Positions 8,552 through 16,534 of a DNA stretch of 19,007 bases are shown piece by piece (position 1 is the first letter of the stretch; every line of letters begins with the position of its first letter). A model generated the notes under the pieces. The model did not search any database. It saw nothing but the letters and a program-made list of their open reading frames with translations, and had not been told where the DNA came from. Source of the DNA: JBEGQX01 sp041180805 (GTDB lineage: Bacteria; Planctomycetota; Planctomycetia; Gemmatales; Gemmataceae). The translations under genes and the position numbers were made by a program. Where the stretch lies: assembly GCA_041180805.1 (NCBI GenBank), contig JBEGQX010000186.1:1-19007 (forward strand). The letters are read 5' to 3'.

Positions 8552-9451
8552 TCATTCCGATTCATGAAAAACCTTTACCGGTGTTAACATTTTTGTTTCA
8601 CCGGCAAAAACCATTTTAACCAACCCACGGAATCTGCCTGTTTCATCAAACAGGATCATCTCCCCCTGTTCATGTTCAGATTTTATGGTTTCCGGCAAAG
8701 GAATGGCCGTACCTAGGCACATTCTGTTTGCTGCTTCCATCGGAAGAGTATAACTGGGCAATTGAACTAATGCCGCATGAGGCGGAAGCAAAACTTCATC
8801 AAGGTTTTCAGGTTTTATGTTTGGATCCAATGCATTTTTCTTCAGAAAACTTCCGATGGAAATTCGATCCAAGTTTTCCACATATCCACCTGTGCCAAGT
8901 AATTCACCAAGATCTCTTGCGATAGACCTTATGTACGTTCCTTTGCCACAATCTATAGTTAGCTGTAATCTGGGATATTCATACGATTCCACCTGGATGC
9001 TTTTCACACAAACCTTTCGAGGTGCAATGGAAACTTCCCTGCCCTTGCGAGCCAGTCTGTATGCTCTTTTACCATCCACCCAGGCTGCGGAATGGGCCGG
9101 TGGAACCTGATCAATCCAACCCACAAATTTTGTTAAAGCGTTTTCGATTTTAGTTAAATCGGGTATCTCAACGCCCTCAACCACCTCGATGGGCCCTTCC
9201 GAGTCATCCGTGGCACTTTTGGCACCCAGCAAGAATACGCACCTATAGGTTTTCCCCATATTTTGCACGTATTCTGCCAACCGGGTTGACCAGCCAAGAA
9301 ATACAACTAATAAACCACTTGCCAAGGGATCCAAGGTTCCGGCATGGCCTACTGGCAATTTCCCAGCAAACCATTTCTGAACCATGTCTATGGCTTGTCT
9401 GGAAGTAATTCCCTTCGGTTTATCCACCAACAATATTCCTGCCTTTGACAT
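8552..9451 (-). CDS. truB: tRNA pseudouridine(55) synthase TruB
   Basis: TruB makes pseudouridine at position 55 in the T-loop of elongator tRNAs. The 299-residue protein begins with the family opener GILLVDKPKGITS and carries the catalytic motif GHAGTLDPLASG with nucleophile Asp41. Other family blocks are GKTYRCVFLLG (about 66-76), ATDDSEG (about 80), the segment VPPAHSAAWVDGKRAYRLAR (about 116-135) and DCGKGTYIRSIARDLG (about 168-183). A PUA-like C-terminal part follows from about 235. In the VPP block many family members read PP-x-YSA-x-K-x-x-G; here the tyrosine is His and the lysine is Trp, so that lip of the active site differs. The ATG at 9451 has GGAAAA about five bases upstream. dinB ends 49 bases upstream on the same strand, so the two may be cotranscribed. 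Confidence 0.95.
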   Translation of the reverse strand: MSKAGILLVDKPKGITSRQAIDMVQKWFAGKLPVGHAGTLDPLASGLLVVFLGWSTRLAEYVQNMGKTYRCVFLLGAKSATDDSEGPIEVVEGVEIPDLTKIENALTKFVGWIDQVPPAHSAAWVDGKRAYRLARKGREVSIAPRKVCVKSIQVESYEYPRLQLTIDCGKGTYIRSIARDLGELLGTGGYVENLDRISIGSFLKKNALDPNIKPENLDEVLLPPHAALVQLPSYTLPMEAANRMCLGTAIPLPETIKSEHEQGEMILFDETGRFRGLVKMVFAGETKMLTPVKVFHESE

Positions 9452-9500
9452 ACTTTTTCCATGATTTTCATTCGTTCGTTTAATTTCAAGAAATATTGTT

Positions 9501-10787
9501 TTAGCGGTTCAGACACGGAGTGCGAAGCCGAAAATTATCGCGATCGCTGGTAAGTTTCTGATCCAGCAGCAGTGAGGTTCCCCGCACAATCGACATAAAG
9601 CCGAACTTCCGACGCACCTCATCCCTGACAGCACACAAACGCTGTTGCTTTTCCTGTTCAGGATCCACAAACAACGTAGCCTGTGCAAGGGGTTTTTCCA
9701 ATCGAGCCAGCTCAACCCCCACCAATCTCAGAGGCAATCTGCGGGTGTACAGGGATAATAATTTCTGACGGGCAGCCTGGCGTAGCACATCTTCCCGGAT
9801 TTCCGCCACACGAAAAGATTCACCACCATCATTTTCCTGATGATCTCCATACCTGATGAAAACCTTGAGCATTCGGGCGGCCAAACCTTGAAACCGAACC
9901 CAGGAAACAGCCCTTTCCACCAAATGATCCATCATGGCCAGCAAAAAATTAATATCGCCCGTTGGCGGATCAAAACTTGATCTGCGAGAAACCGTCAGCG
10001 GTGGCTTGCTAACACACAGTGGCCTGTCATCTTTACCATGGGCAAGATCTCGCAGAACCGCGCCCCGTTTACCAAACAGCACGCACAAAACTTCCAAAGG
10101 CATGTCGGCCACCTCGCCGACACGATGGACGGAAATTTGCCTGAATTTTTCCACGCCATTCCTGCCAACGCCGGGAAGGAGAGATACCGGCCAAGGACGC
10201 AAATAACCCCCGGCATGCTCAGACTGCACCATGACCAATGGCGAATCTTCACCCCGAGACCGCAATACCACCGCACCCGGAAACCATGGACTGGTTGTTT
10301 TTTGCCCCATTCGGACACGAAGCATCTTGGCGTGGTGGGTTGCGATATTTGCAAGAAACTTATTCGCCCCCATGCCGATCGAAACCCTTACGCCAACCTC
10401 GTCCAGAATCTGGCTCCGCAAAAAGGCAACATGGTTTTTATCAGCACAGGGTTCCGGCGCCTGGACCTGCATATAAAGATCATCCAGAGCGGACATTTCG
10501 ACCGCCGATGAATGTTCCTTGCAAATGCCAAGAATCTGTCGACCTGCTTGTTCGTAGCGACGATGATCTCCCGGAACAATCACCAGCGATCTGCAAAGCG
10601 TTTTTGCCTGTGCAAGGCCCATGCCCGTTTTCACACCTTCACGCTTCGCCTCGTAACTACAGCTTGCAACCACACCAGTGCCGACAGCAACAGGCCTGTT
10701 ACGCAAAGAAACATCATCCCGCTGCTCCAGTGAGGCAAAAAAAGCATCCACATCCAAATGAGCTATGTTGTTTAAGCCTGAAATCAC
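9501..10787 (-). CDS. dinB: Y-family DNA polymerase (DNA polymerase IV/DinB-like), divergent active site
   Basis: This is a 428-residue translesion polymerase. Motifs in order: HLDVDAFFAS (10-19), with metal ligand Asp12 and a probable Phe17 steric gate; SYEAKREGVKTGM (44-56); MSALDDLYMQV (98-108), matching the LSLDEAYLDV block of E. coli Pol IV; VSIGMGANKFLANIA (135-149); helix-hairpin-helix LLPGVGRNGVEKF (203-215); and a little-finger domain from about 265. QATLF (369-373) may be the sliding-clamp site. Two nearly invariant positions are altered conservatively: the catalytic Glu is Asp103 (DD instead of DE), and the YxxR arginine is Lys48. The start is GTG, with GGGGTG four bases upstream, and the family motif begins within ten residues of it. 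Three 60-base lines I counted here gave 52-57% GC against 37-50% in two truB lines. Ordinary replication-bypass function is likely but its fidelity may differ. Confidence 0.87.
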   Translation of the reverse strand: MISGLNNIAHLDVDAFFASLEQRDDVSLRNRPVAVGTGVVASCSYEAKREGVKTGMGLAQAKTLCRSLVIVPGDHRRYEQAGRQILGICKEHSSAVEMSALDDLYMQVQAPEPCADKNHVAFLRSQILDEVGVRVSIGMGANKFLANIATHHAKMLRVRMGQKTTSPWFPGAVVLRSRGEDSPLVMVQSEHAGGYLRPWPVSLLPGVGRNGVEKFRQISVHRVGEVADMPLEVLCVLFGKRGAVLRDLAHGKDDRPLCVSKPPLTVSRRSSFDPPTGDINFLLAMMDHLVERAVSWVRFQGLAARMLKVFIRYGDHQENDGGESFRVAEIREDVLRQAARQKLLSLYTRRLPLRLVGVELARLEKPLAQATLFVDPEQEKQQRLCAVRDEVRRKFGFMSIVRGTSLLLDQKLTSDRDNFRLRTPCLNR

Positions 10788-10818
10788 GATTCACCCCGCA
10801 ACTACACAATTGTACACT

Positions 10819-10849
10819 ATTATATTTACCATCAATTTGCTGTTGTCAA
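10819..10849 (-). promoter_or_regulatory. Candidate sigma-70-type promoter for dinB
   Basis: Read on the minus strand, a perfect TTGACA (10844-10849) is followed after 19 bases by a perfect TATAAT (10819-10824). The spacer is longer than the usual 17, but both hexamers match consensus and point at dinB, with transcription expected to start near 10812. The palindrome ACAATTGT (10806-10813), within two copies of GTGTA ten bases apart, overlaps that start and could bind a repressor. It does not match the well-known E. coli or Bacillus LexA boxes. Confidence 0.55.
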
Positions 10850-11002
10850 GCGTGTGCGAAGGGAAAGATTTGAGGCAGAAAATTCGGAAGATAACGATAA
10901 TAAGTTTGAAACAGGGCAAATCGCGGTACATTTCTTCTATTCAGAAATAGAGAAGGGTTTCTGAAAATATTATTCTTAGAATCTAATGTTTTAAGGATAA
11001 CC

Positions 11003-11008
11003 AAAGGA
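11003..11008 (+). promoter_or_regulatory. Shine-Dalgarno site supporting the longer mscL start
   Basis: AAAGGA lies eight bases before the ATG at 11017. The alternative internal ATG at 11074, which would give a protein of conventional E. coli length, has no comparable site ahead of it. This favours the N-terminally extended MscL. Confidence 0.6.
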
Positions 11009-11016
11009 AACGAACC

Positions 11017-11451
11017 ATGGATCCCCTGCAAAAAGTCATTCAAAGTGAACAGGCGGCTAAAGCCTTTTCCCTGATGGAAGAATTCAAGAATTTCGCTTTT
11101 AAGGGGAATGTAATTGACCTGGCGGTAGGTGTGATAATTGGGGGTGCGTTTGGCAAGGTGGTAGATTCACTGGTAAAAAGCGTTCTCATGCCAACCGTAA
11201 GCATTCTAATGCCGGGAGGAGGCGGTTACAGCAACTGGAAAGCCACCATCAACGGAGTGGATATTCCATTCGGTTTGTTCATAGGAGAATTAGTAAATTT
11301 TCTGATCGTGGCCGCAGCCATGTTTTTCTTTATCGTTAAGTTTCTAGGCTGGGTTATGAATTTCAAAAAGGAAACAGCGCCTCCAGCCGGCCCCACCAAA
11401 CAGGAAGAATTGCTTACTGAAATCCGTGATCTGCTAAAAGCAGGAAAATAA
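11017..11451 (+). CDS. mscL: Large-conductance mechanosensitive channel MscL
   Basis: MscL is an inner-membrane homopentamer that opens under high membrane tension to release solutes during osmotic downshock. The 144-residue protein has the first helix and pore segment GNVIDLAVGVIIGGAFGKVV (about 30-49), a periplasmic loop (about 65-85, glycine-rich then GVDIPFG), a second helix (about 87-110) and a cytoplasmic C-terminal bundle whose TKQEELLTEIRDLLK closely resembles E. coli MscL. It carries about 19 residues ahead of the usual MEEFKNFAFKG start, including a polar, Gln/Ala-containing stretch. The ribosome site at 11003-11008 supports this longer start. The gene shares a 229-base divergent region with dinB, in which TAGAAT at 10977-10982 is a possible -10 but no clear -35 is seen. 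It ends two bases from the convergent FAD-oxidoreductase gene. Confidence 0.95.
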   Translation: MDPLQKVIQSEQAAKAFSLMEEFKNFAFKGNVIDLAVGVIIGGAFGKVVDSLVKSVLMPTVSILMPGGGGYSNWKATINGVDIPFGLFIGELVNFLIVAAAMFFFIVKFLGWVMNFKKETAPPAGPTKQEELLTEIRDLLKAGK

Positions 11452-11453
11452 CT

Positions 11454-12446
11454 TTAACAGGATGCCAAAGGCAGGCCAAAAGCGTCAAGAACTGCAAAAG
11501 CCGCCTGTCTGCCTGAAAGAAAAGCGCCTTCCACTTTTCCACCATTAAGCCAGTCGCCACCAAAAACAAGGTTCTGGTTTTTGATATGGAATTGAGCATC
11601 CTGCCCGTCAGAATTAGCCATGCTGTATTTCCACCGATGACTACCCTTGCAGACAATTTCTGGCAGGCCACGACCTGTTAATTGTTCAAAACTTTGCAAG
11701 AACTCTTTTTCCACAATTTCAGCATCAATCTCAAAATTAGCGCTGGACCATTCCGGGGTACCATGCAAAACCCAGCCATCAAATTTAGAGTCTCGCCCTG
11801 GCTTGGAGCTATTTCGTGCAACCCAGGACAAGATCTTCCCGTTCACAAAAGCCCCATCAAAAGAGACCTCCAATTTCGATTGGAATGCTACAAACACAGA
11901 CCAGCAGGGAACCATGGGTACTTCCAAAACCTTGTGTTCTTCAGCCTGGAACAAATCCCGGGCTTGTGGGGCAGGTAAAGTGCATATCAAAAAATCAAAG
12001 GGGCCGAATGTTTCTCCAATTTCGTCAGTTATTGTCCAGGATTTTCCATTTTTAGCAGCATGAACAATTTTTGTTTCATAGCTTATATTCAATTCTTTGG
12101 ATAACTCTTCAGCCATGCTTTCCATTTTCGGCACACCCACAAAACGGCCTTTGGGAGAGGTTGATCGTATTTTACCGTTTTCGAATTTAACCACCCTCCC
12201 CTTCCATTCAGCAATAATTCCATTTTGGGCCCATTGTTCAACCTGAAAGGCAAAAGCGGGGTCGCTTACCGTGAAATATTGCGCACCATGATCAAAGATA
12301 AAATCTGGCCTGATTCGCCGGGAACAAGTTCGACCACCAGCACGCCAGCTTTTTTCAAAAATGCGAACATCCAATCCATGTTTTACAAGCATGGTCGCGG
12401 CGGTAAGACCAGAGATTCCAGCGCCAATTACCCCAATTACAGCCAT
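11454..12446 (-). CDS. Renalase-like FAD-dependent oxidoreductase
   Basis: This 330-residue flavoprotein of the amine-oxidase/renalase superfamily is probably cytoplasmic, as no signal peptide is seen. The dinucleotide-binding fold is at the N-terminus: VIGAGISGLTAA (3-16), then the strand end RIFEKSWRAGGRTCSRR (about 28-44), with the renalase-type FDHGAQYFTVSDPAF (about 51-65). FLICTLPAPQA lies near 152 and the C-terminal FAD-binding FGGDWLNGGKVEGAFLSGRQAA near 292-313. Characterised bacterial renalases oxidise dihydronicotinamide isomers of NAD(P)H formed by mis-reduction; whether this protein does so is an inference from family resemblance. The ATG at 12446 has GGGAGA four bases upstream. 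It is the last gene of the minus-strand run that begins with the RND adaptor, 41 bases after the SGNH gene, so cotranscription is plausible. I see no functional link to efflux. Confidence 0.85.
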   Translation of the reverse strand: MAVIGVIGAGISGLTAATMLVKHGLDVRIFEKSWRAGGRTCSRRIRPDFIFDHGAQYFTVSDPAFAFQVEQWAQNGIIAEWKGRVVKFENGKIRSTSPKGRFVGVPKMESMAEELSKELNISYETKIVHAAKNGKSWTITDEIGETFGPFDFLICTLPAPQARDLFQAEEHKVLEVPMVPCWSVFVAFQSKLEVSFDGAFVNGKILSWVARNSSKPGRDSKFDGWVLHGTPEWSSANFEIDAEIVEKEFLQSFEQLTGRGLPEIVCKGSHRWKYSMANSDGQDAQFHIKNQNLVFGGDWLNGGKVEGAFLSGRQAAFAVLDAFGLPLASC

Positions 12447-12487
12447 GAAATCTCCCGGAGATTGATTCCATTCATTAGAAGTAAGTG

Positions 12488-13315
12488 CTACTTTTTTAAC
12501 TTTTCGCGCATTAGCGGAGCAAGGTATTTGGCGGTCTCATCACCAATAACATGATAACCAGCCAGGTTGGGATGCCTGTCCCCAAACCAACCGGGAAGAT
12601 GGCCAAAATGGGCATCAAGCTGGTTGTCCATCACTTCCACTGAGGGGGATTTTCCACCAACAACAAATGGTTTGACGAACTCCCTGCGATTCTCTGGAAT
12701 TTTTTCGAGAGGGTAACGCCGGTAGTTCAGCATATTGGGGCCTTTTTTAAGTTCTTCGGCATATCGGGGGTAAATATCAAAAAGTGGAAGTTTCTCCGCA
12801 CGGGCTACCTCAACATTCAAGGCATTAATTCGGTTACTGGTCTCCTCGTTAGAAAAAGGAATAACAGTCATGACAATCAATTTTGCCTTGGGATGATCCT
12901 TCCGTAATCTTTCCAGCAATTCATGGTAATCCTTCCCGAAATTCTCCTGAAAATTCTCCCTGCGGGCATTATCATTCAAACCATATCTAATAAGTATGTA
13001 ATCAAGGCCGGGCAACTGGGGCACTAATTTGTCATAACGGCCGGAATCCAGCAATCTTCGGATGTATTCCCCACTTAAGGCCAGGTTAATCACATTTGTT
13101 GGAGGTAAATCTTTTTCCTCTGCCAAAAGATTACGAATAATATCCTCCAAATGCGGCCCCTTGGGGTTTAATTTTCTTGGAATACTTCCTTCAGCGGTGC
13201 TATCCCCCAGTAAAAGAACCTGCACTTTTCCCTCATGTTCGGCAGAGGCACTCCCACCAAAAAGCACCAAGACAAAACCTAAAGCCATGATCGCTCGAAT
13301 AATTTGCGCAAACAT
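12488..13315 (-). CDS. Secreted SGNH/GDSL-family hydrolase
   Basis: This is a 275-residue serine hydrolase with a clear signal peptide (hydrophobic 8-20, cleavage probably after Ala25 in GSASA-EHEG), so it acts in the periplasm or outside. SGNH blocks are present: LLLGDSTAEGS (34-44, nucleophile Ser39), the block II glycine in NLALSGEY (77-84), IRYGLNDNAR (109-118, Asn114) and the C-terminal dyad in DRHPNLAGYH (Asp246/His248). All four signature residues are therefore intact. Family members deacetylate or deacylate sugars, lipids or peptidoglycan; the substrate here is unknown. A stretch near 195-245, rich in Arg, Pro and Phe, lies between blocks III and V and may shape the substrate site. 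GGAGGT five bases before the ATG (13321-13326) is the best ribosome site in the window. It follows the RND permease by 55 bases. Confidence 0.87.
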   Translation of the reverse strand: MFAQIIRAIMALGFVLVLFGGSASAEHEGKVQVLLLGDSTAEGSIPRKLNPKGPHLEDIIRNLLAEEKDLPPTNVINLALSGEYIRRLLDSGRYDKLVPQLPGLDYILIRYGLNDNARRENFQENFGKDYHELLERLRKDHPKAKLIVMTVIPFSNEETSNRINALNVEVARAEKLPLFDIYPRYAEELKKGPNMLNYRRYPLEKIPENRREFVKPFVVGGKSPSVEVMDNQLDAHFGHLPGWFGDRHPNLAGYHVIGDETAKYLAPLMREKLKK

Positions 13316-13364
13316 CTCTTACCTCCGACCTACAACAGTGCAGCATTTCATTATTTGTTCAACT

Positions 13365-13385
13365 ACCGAATTAACCCAATTCGGT
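13365..13385. repeat. Perfect inverted repeat spanning the RND permease stop codon
   Basis: ACCGAATT (13365-13372) and AATTCGGT (13378-13385) are exact reverse complements around a five-base loop, and the permease stop (13371-13373) lies inside. On the minus strand no U-run follows, so this is not a classic intrinsic terminator. It may slow decay or reduce read-through into the SGNH gene. Confidence 0.5.
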
Positions 13386-16300
13386 TTCATCATGGTCGAT
13401 CTTTTTGGGCGGGCCACTCCAAAGTTCAATAAGGCCCTGGACCGCCACATAAAAAACAGGAACAAAAAACACAGCAAGAACCGTGGAAGTGATCATGCCT
13501 CCAAAGACGGCTGTTCCCAATGCCTGGCGACTTGCAGCAGCGGCACCTGTGGCCCACACCAAAGGCAAAACTCCGACGATAAAAGCAAAGCTTGTCATCA
13601 ATATTGGTCGAAAACGCAACCTGGAAGCCTCGATCGCCGCTTCTCGAATCGAACGGCCTTGCAGCCTTAACTCTCGCGCAAATTCAACAATCAGAATCGC
13701 GTTCTTGGATGCCAAAGCAATAATCAACACCACGCCAATCTGGGTGTAAATATTATTATCCATGCCTCGAAAATTAACTGCTGCCACAACTCCCAGCAAA
13801 CCAAGTGGAACCACCAAAATCACCGCCAACGGCAGCACCCAACTTTCATATTGCGCAGCCAGCACCAGATAAACCAACAGAACAGCCAGAACAAAAACCA
13901 AGATAGCTTCGCCAGTCACCCTTTTTTCCTGAAATGCAATTCCAGTCCAATCAAAGCCCATGGATGCCGGTAGAACATTCCCTGCAACCTCCTCCATGGC
14001 TTTCAGGGCTTCGCCTGAACTCACTCCGGGTGCTGCTCCACCATTGATGGATGCCGCCTGATAGAGGTTATACCGAATGACTGACTGAGGGCCGATTCTG
14101 GTTTCTGGAGTTAACAAAGTAGCCAAAGGAACCCTGGCGCCCTGCCTGTTACGAACTTCAAGCCGCCTAAGCTTGTTTGGATCTCCGCGGAAACTTGCAT
14201 CGGCTTGTATACGCACCTGATAGGTACGATCAAACTTGTTGAAATCATTTACGTAAACAGAACCCAAATTCGCCTGCAGCGTGGCAAAAACATCGTTCAG
14301 CATAACTCCCATGCGTTCCGCTTTCACACGATCGATATTAAGATAAAGCTGTGGCACTCCTGCCCTGAAAGTGGAAGCCGCACCACCTATTTCAGGTCTT
14401 TTGCGAGCTTCATCAATAATAGCCATCGTTCGTTCCATGAGAATATCAGCCCCGACTCCCTCCTTGTCTTCCACCTGCATCTGAAATCCACCAGCAACAC
14501 CCAACCCTTGTATGGAGGGTGGAACCAGAACCAAAATAAATGCTTCCTGAATCTGGGCAAATTCCCTTTGAAGCTTGGCTACCAACGCCTCCTGCGCAAG
14601 TTCGGGCGTTGTTCGCCTGGACCAATCCGACCAGGCGGCAAAGGCAGTGGCACCATTCGAGGAATTGGTGCCATCCAACAAAGAGAAACCTCCCAGCACG
14701 AACCAATGCTGCACACCTTCTGTTTCGGAAAACACTTTGTTCATGCGATCAATTACCGCCCGTGTTCTATCCAGCGAGGCAGCATCTGGCAATTGGACCG
14801 CAATAATCACATAACCCTGGTCTTCGGTGGGTAAAAACCCGGTGGGCGTCTTTTGGTACCACCACCCCGTGAACACTGCCAGACCGACAAACACCAAAAG
14901 AACAAGCCACCATACGCGCAATAGCAGGCCAACCACCCATGTGTAGACTTTTTCCAAGGGGCGATAAAAGAATTCGAAGAGCTTGGTGAAAAGGTTTTTG
15001 CCCGAGTGTGGCTTCAGGTACACAGCACACTGTGCCGGCTTTAGCGTGAGGGCGTTGACCGCGCTGATGAATGCTGTGGCGGCAATAGTAAGTGCAAATT
15101 GCCGGTATAGCTGCCCTGTGATACCTCCCAGAAAAGCAGTGGGAAGAAAAACTGCCATCAAAACAAGGGTAATTGCCATCACCGGGCCAGTAACCTCGGA
15201 CATCGCCTTGATGGTTGCCTCGCGAGGCATAAGCCCGCGCTCAATATGGTGGGATGCGTTCTCCACAATTACAATCGCATCATCCACCACAATGCCTATC
15301 GCAAGCACCAAGCCAAACAGGGTAAGCATGTTCACCGAGAAATCCAGCATGGGCATGAACGCAAAAGCACCAATAATGGTCACGGGAACCGTTGTTGCGG
15401 GAATCAACAAGGCCCTCCAGCTTTGCAGGAAGACCAAAATAACAACAAGCACCAACACCCCTGCCTCGAGGAGAGTTTTGTAAACTCCCTGAATAGCCGC
15501 TTCAACAAACTTCGTCGTATCAAAGGGAATGTTGTACTCGATGCCCTCTGGAAGAGATGGCTTGATTTTCTCCATGGCGGCATGAACGGCATGAGAAACT
15601 TCAATCGCATTCGAACCGGGAAGCTGGTAAACCAAAAGATTCGCAGAATCCATGCTGTTTCGTGAAGCAAAGGAATCGTAAGTCTGGGCGCCCAGTTCCA
15701 CTCTGGCCACATCACGCAAATACACCACCTGCCCCACCGCCCCAGCCTTGACAACGATGTTTTCAAATTGCTCGGGGTCAGAAAGCCTGCCAAGCGTTGT
15801 AACAGTCATCTGAAAGCGTTGCCCGTCCGGACTTGGAGGCTGGCCAACCTGACCAGCGGCAACCTGAACATTTTGCCTTGCCAGAGCGGCAATAACATCC
15901 GATGTAGTCAGTTGACGCGATGCCAGCCGGTCTGGATCAAACCAGATTCGCATGGAATACGCCCCGGCTCCTCGAATCATAACCTCGCCAACCCCTTTAA
16001 TTCGGCTTAACTCATCCCGCAATCGTAGAGTCGCATAATTAGAAAGGAACAAACCGTCATATTTCTTGGTGGGGGAAGTAATGGTAACTGCAAGGACAAT
16101 GTTCGAGCCCTGCTTTTTAACGGAAAGCCCCTGCCTGCGAACTTCCTCCGGCAGACTGGGCTCCGCTATGGAAACCCGGTTTTGCACCAAAACCTGTGCA
16201 TCATCCAAGTTGGTGCCAATTTCAAAGGTAATGGTAAGGGAATAACTGCCATCAGCCGAACTTGTGGAAGACATGTACATCATGTTTTCCACGCCATTTA

Positions 16301-16508
16301 CCTGCTGCTCTATGGGAGCAGCCACGGTATCCGCGACAACTTTTGCGTTTGCACCAGGGTAATTGCCTGTAACTACCACAGTAGGTGGGGTAATTGCGGG
16401 GTAGCGCTCCACTGGCAAACGGTACAACGCCACTACACCAAGAAGAATGGTGACAATTGCTATCACATTCGCAAACACAGGGCGGTCTATGAAAAACTTT
16501 GAAAGCAT
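13371..16508 (-). CDS. RND multidrug efflux permease, AcrB/HAE1 family
   Basis: This 1045-residue inner-membrane proton-driven pump forms trimers with the adaptor encoded just upstream. It starts MLSKFFIDRPVFANVI, the standard N-terminus of HAE1 permeases. Motifs: NYPGANAKVV and APIEQQVNGVENM in the first porter domain; first hydrophobic block from about 345; the relay pair Asp409/Asp410 in GIVVDDAIVIVEN, matching AcrB Asp407/408; FLPTAFLGGITGQLYRQFALT; and relay Lys935 in ASKNAILIVEFA, matching AcrB Lys940. No outer-membrane channel gene is adjacent. The ATG at 16508 has AGGAGA (16514-16519) five bases upstream. A longer in-frame start at 16574 would overlap the adaptor gene and adds 22 residues not typical of the family. 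The adaptor stop is 26 bases away. GC looks higher than in the acyl-ligase region (one line counted: 52% against 38%). The substrates are unknown; the family exports dyes, antibiotics and other hydrophobic compounds. Confidence 0.95.
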   Translation of the reverse strand: MLSKFFIDRPVFANVIAIVTILLGVVALYRLPVERYPAITPPTVVVTGNYPGANAKVVADTVAAPIEQQVNGVENMMYMSSTSSADGSYSLTITFEIGTNLDDAQVLVQNRVSIAEPSLPEEVRRQGLSVKKQGSNIVLAVTITSPTKKYDGLFLSNYATLRLRDELSRIKGVGEVMIRGAGAYSMRIWFDPDRLASRQLTTSDVIAALARQNVQVAAGQVGQPPSPDGQRFQMTVTTLGRLSDPEQFENIVVKAGAVGQVVYLRDVARVELGAQTYDSFASRNSMDSANLLVYQLPGSNAIEVSHAVHAAMEKIKPSLPEGIEYNIPFDTTKFVEAAIQGVYKTLLEAGVLVLVVILVFLQSWRALLIPATTVPVTIIGAFAFMPMLDFSVNMLTLFGLVLAIGIVVDDAIVIVENASHHIERGLMPREATIKAMSEVTGPVMAITLVLMAVFLPTAFLGGITGQLYRQFALTIAATAFISAVNALTLKPAQCAVYLKPHSGKNLFTKLFEFFYRPLEKVYTWVVGLLLRVWWLVLLVFVGLAVFTGWWYQKTPTGFLPTEDQGYVIIAVQLPDAASLDRTRAVIDRMNKVFSETEGVQHWFVLGGFSLLDGTNSSNGATAFAAWSDWSRRTTPELAQEALVAKLQREFAQIQEAFILVLVPPSIQGLGVAGGFQMQVEDKEGVGADILMERTMAIIDEARKRPEIGGAASTFRAGVPQLYLNIDRVKAERMGVMLNDVFATLQANLGSVYVNDFNKFDRTYQVRIQADASFRGDPNKLRRLEVRNRQGARVPLATLLTPETRIGPQSVIRYNLYQAASINGGAAPGVSSGEALKAMEEVAGNVLPASMGFDWTGIAFQEKRVTGEAILVFVLAVLLVYLVLAAQYESWVLPLAVILVVPLGLLGVVAAVNFRGMDNNIYTQIGVVLIIALASKNAILIVEFARELRLQGRSIREAAIEASRLRFRPILMTSFAFIVGVLPLVWATGAAAASRQALGTAVFGGMITSTVLAVFFVPVFYVAVQGLIELWSGPPKKIDHDETELG

Positions 16509-16513
16509 GGTTG

Positions 16514-16519
16514 TCTCCT
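16514..16519 (-). promoter_or_regulatory. Shine-Dalgarno site fixing the RND permease start
   Basis: AGGAGA on the minus strand lies five bases ahead of the ATG at 16508. This supports the conventional family start rather than the longer frame beginning within the adaptor gene. Confidence 0.7.
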
Positions 16520-16534
16520 GAACCCAGGAATTAT

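Noticed and set aside
10038..10873. Long plus-strand open frames (157 and 211 codons) opposite dinB
   Set aside because: They lie antisense to a gene with clear polymerase motifs, show no recognisable motif of their own, and are expected by chance in a GC-richer gene.
11431..11443. CTGCT-AAA-AGCAG hairpin near the mscL end as a bidirectional terminator
   Set aside because: The stem is only five pairs, lies inside the mscL coding region and has no U-run on either side.
14205..15665. Several plus-strand frames of 80-209 codons opposite the RND permease
   Set aside because: They are the complement of a well-conserved permease frame with intact motifs; the products are rich in His, Arg and Trp and look like frame shadows.
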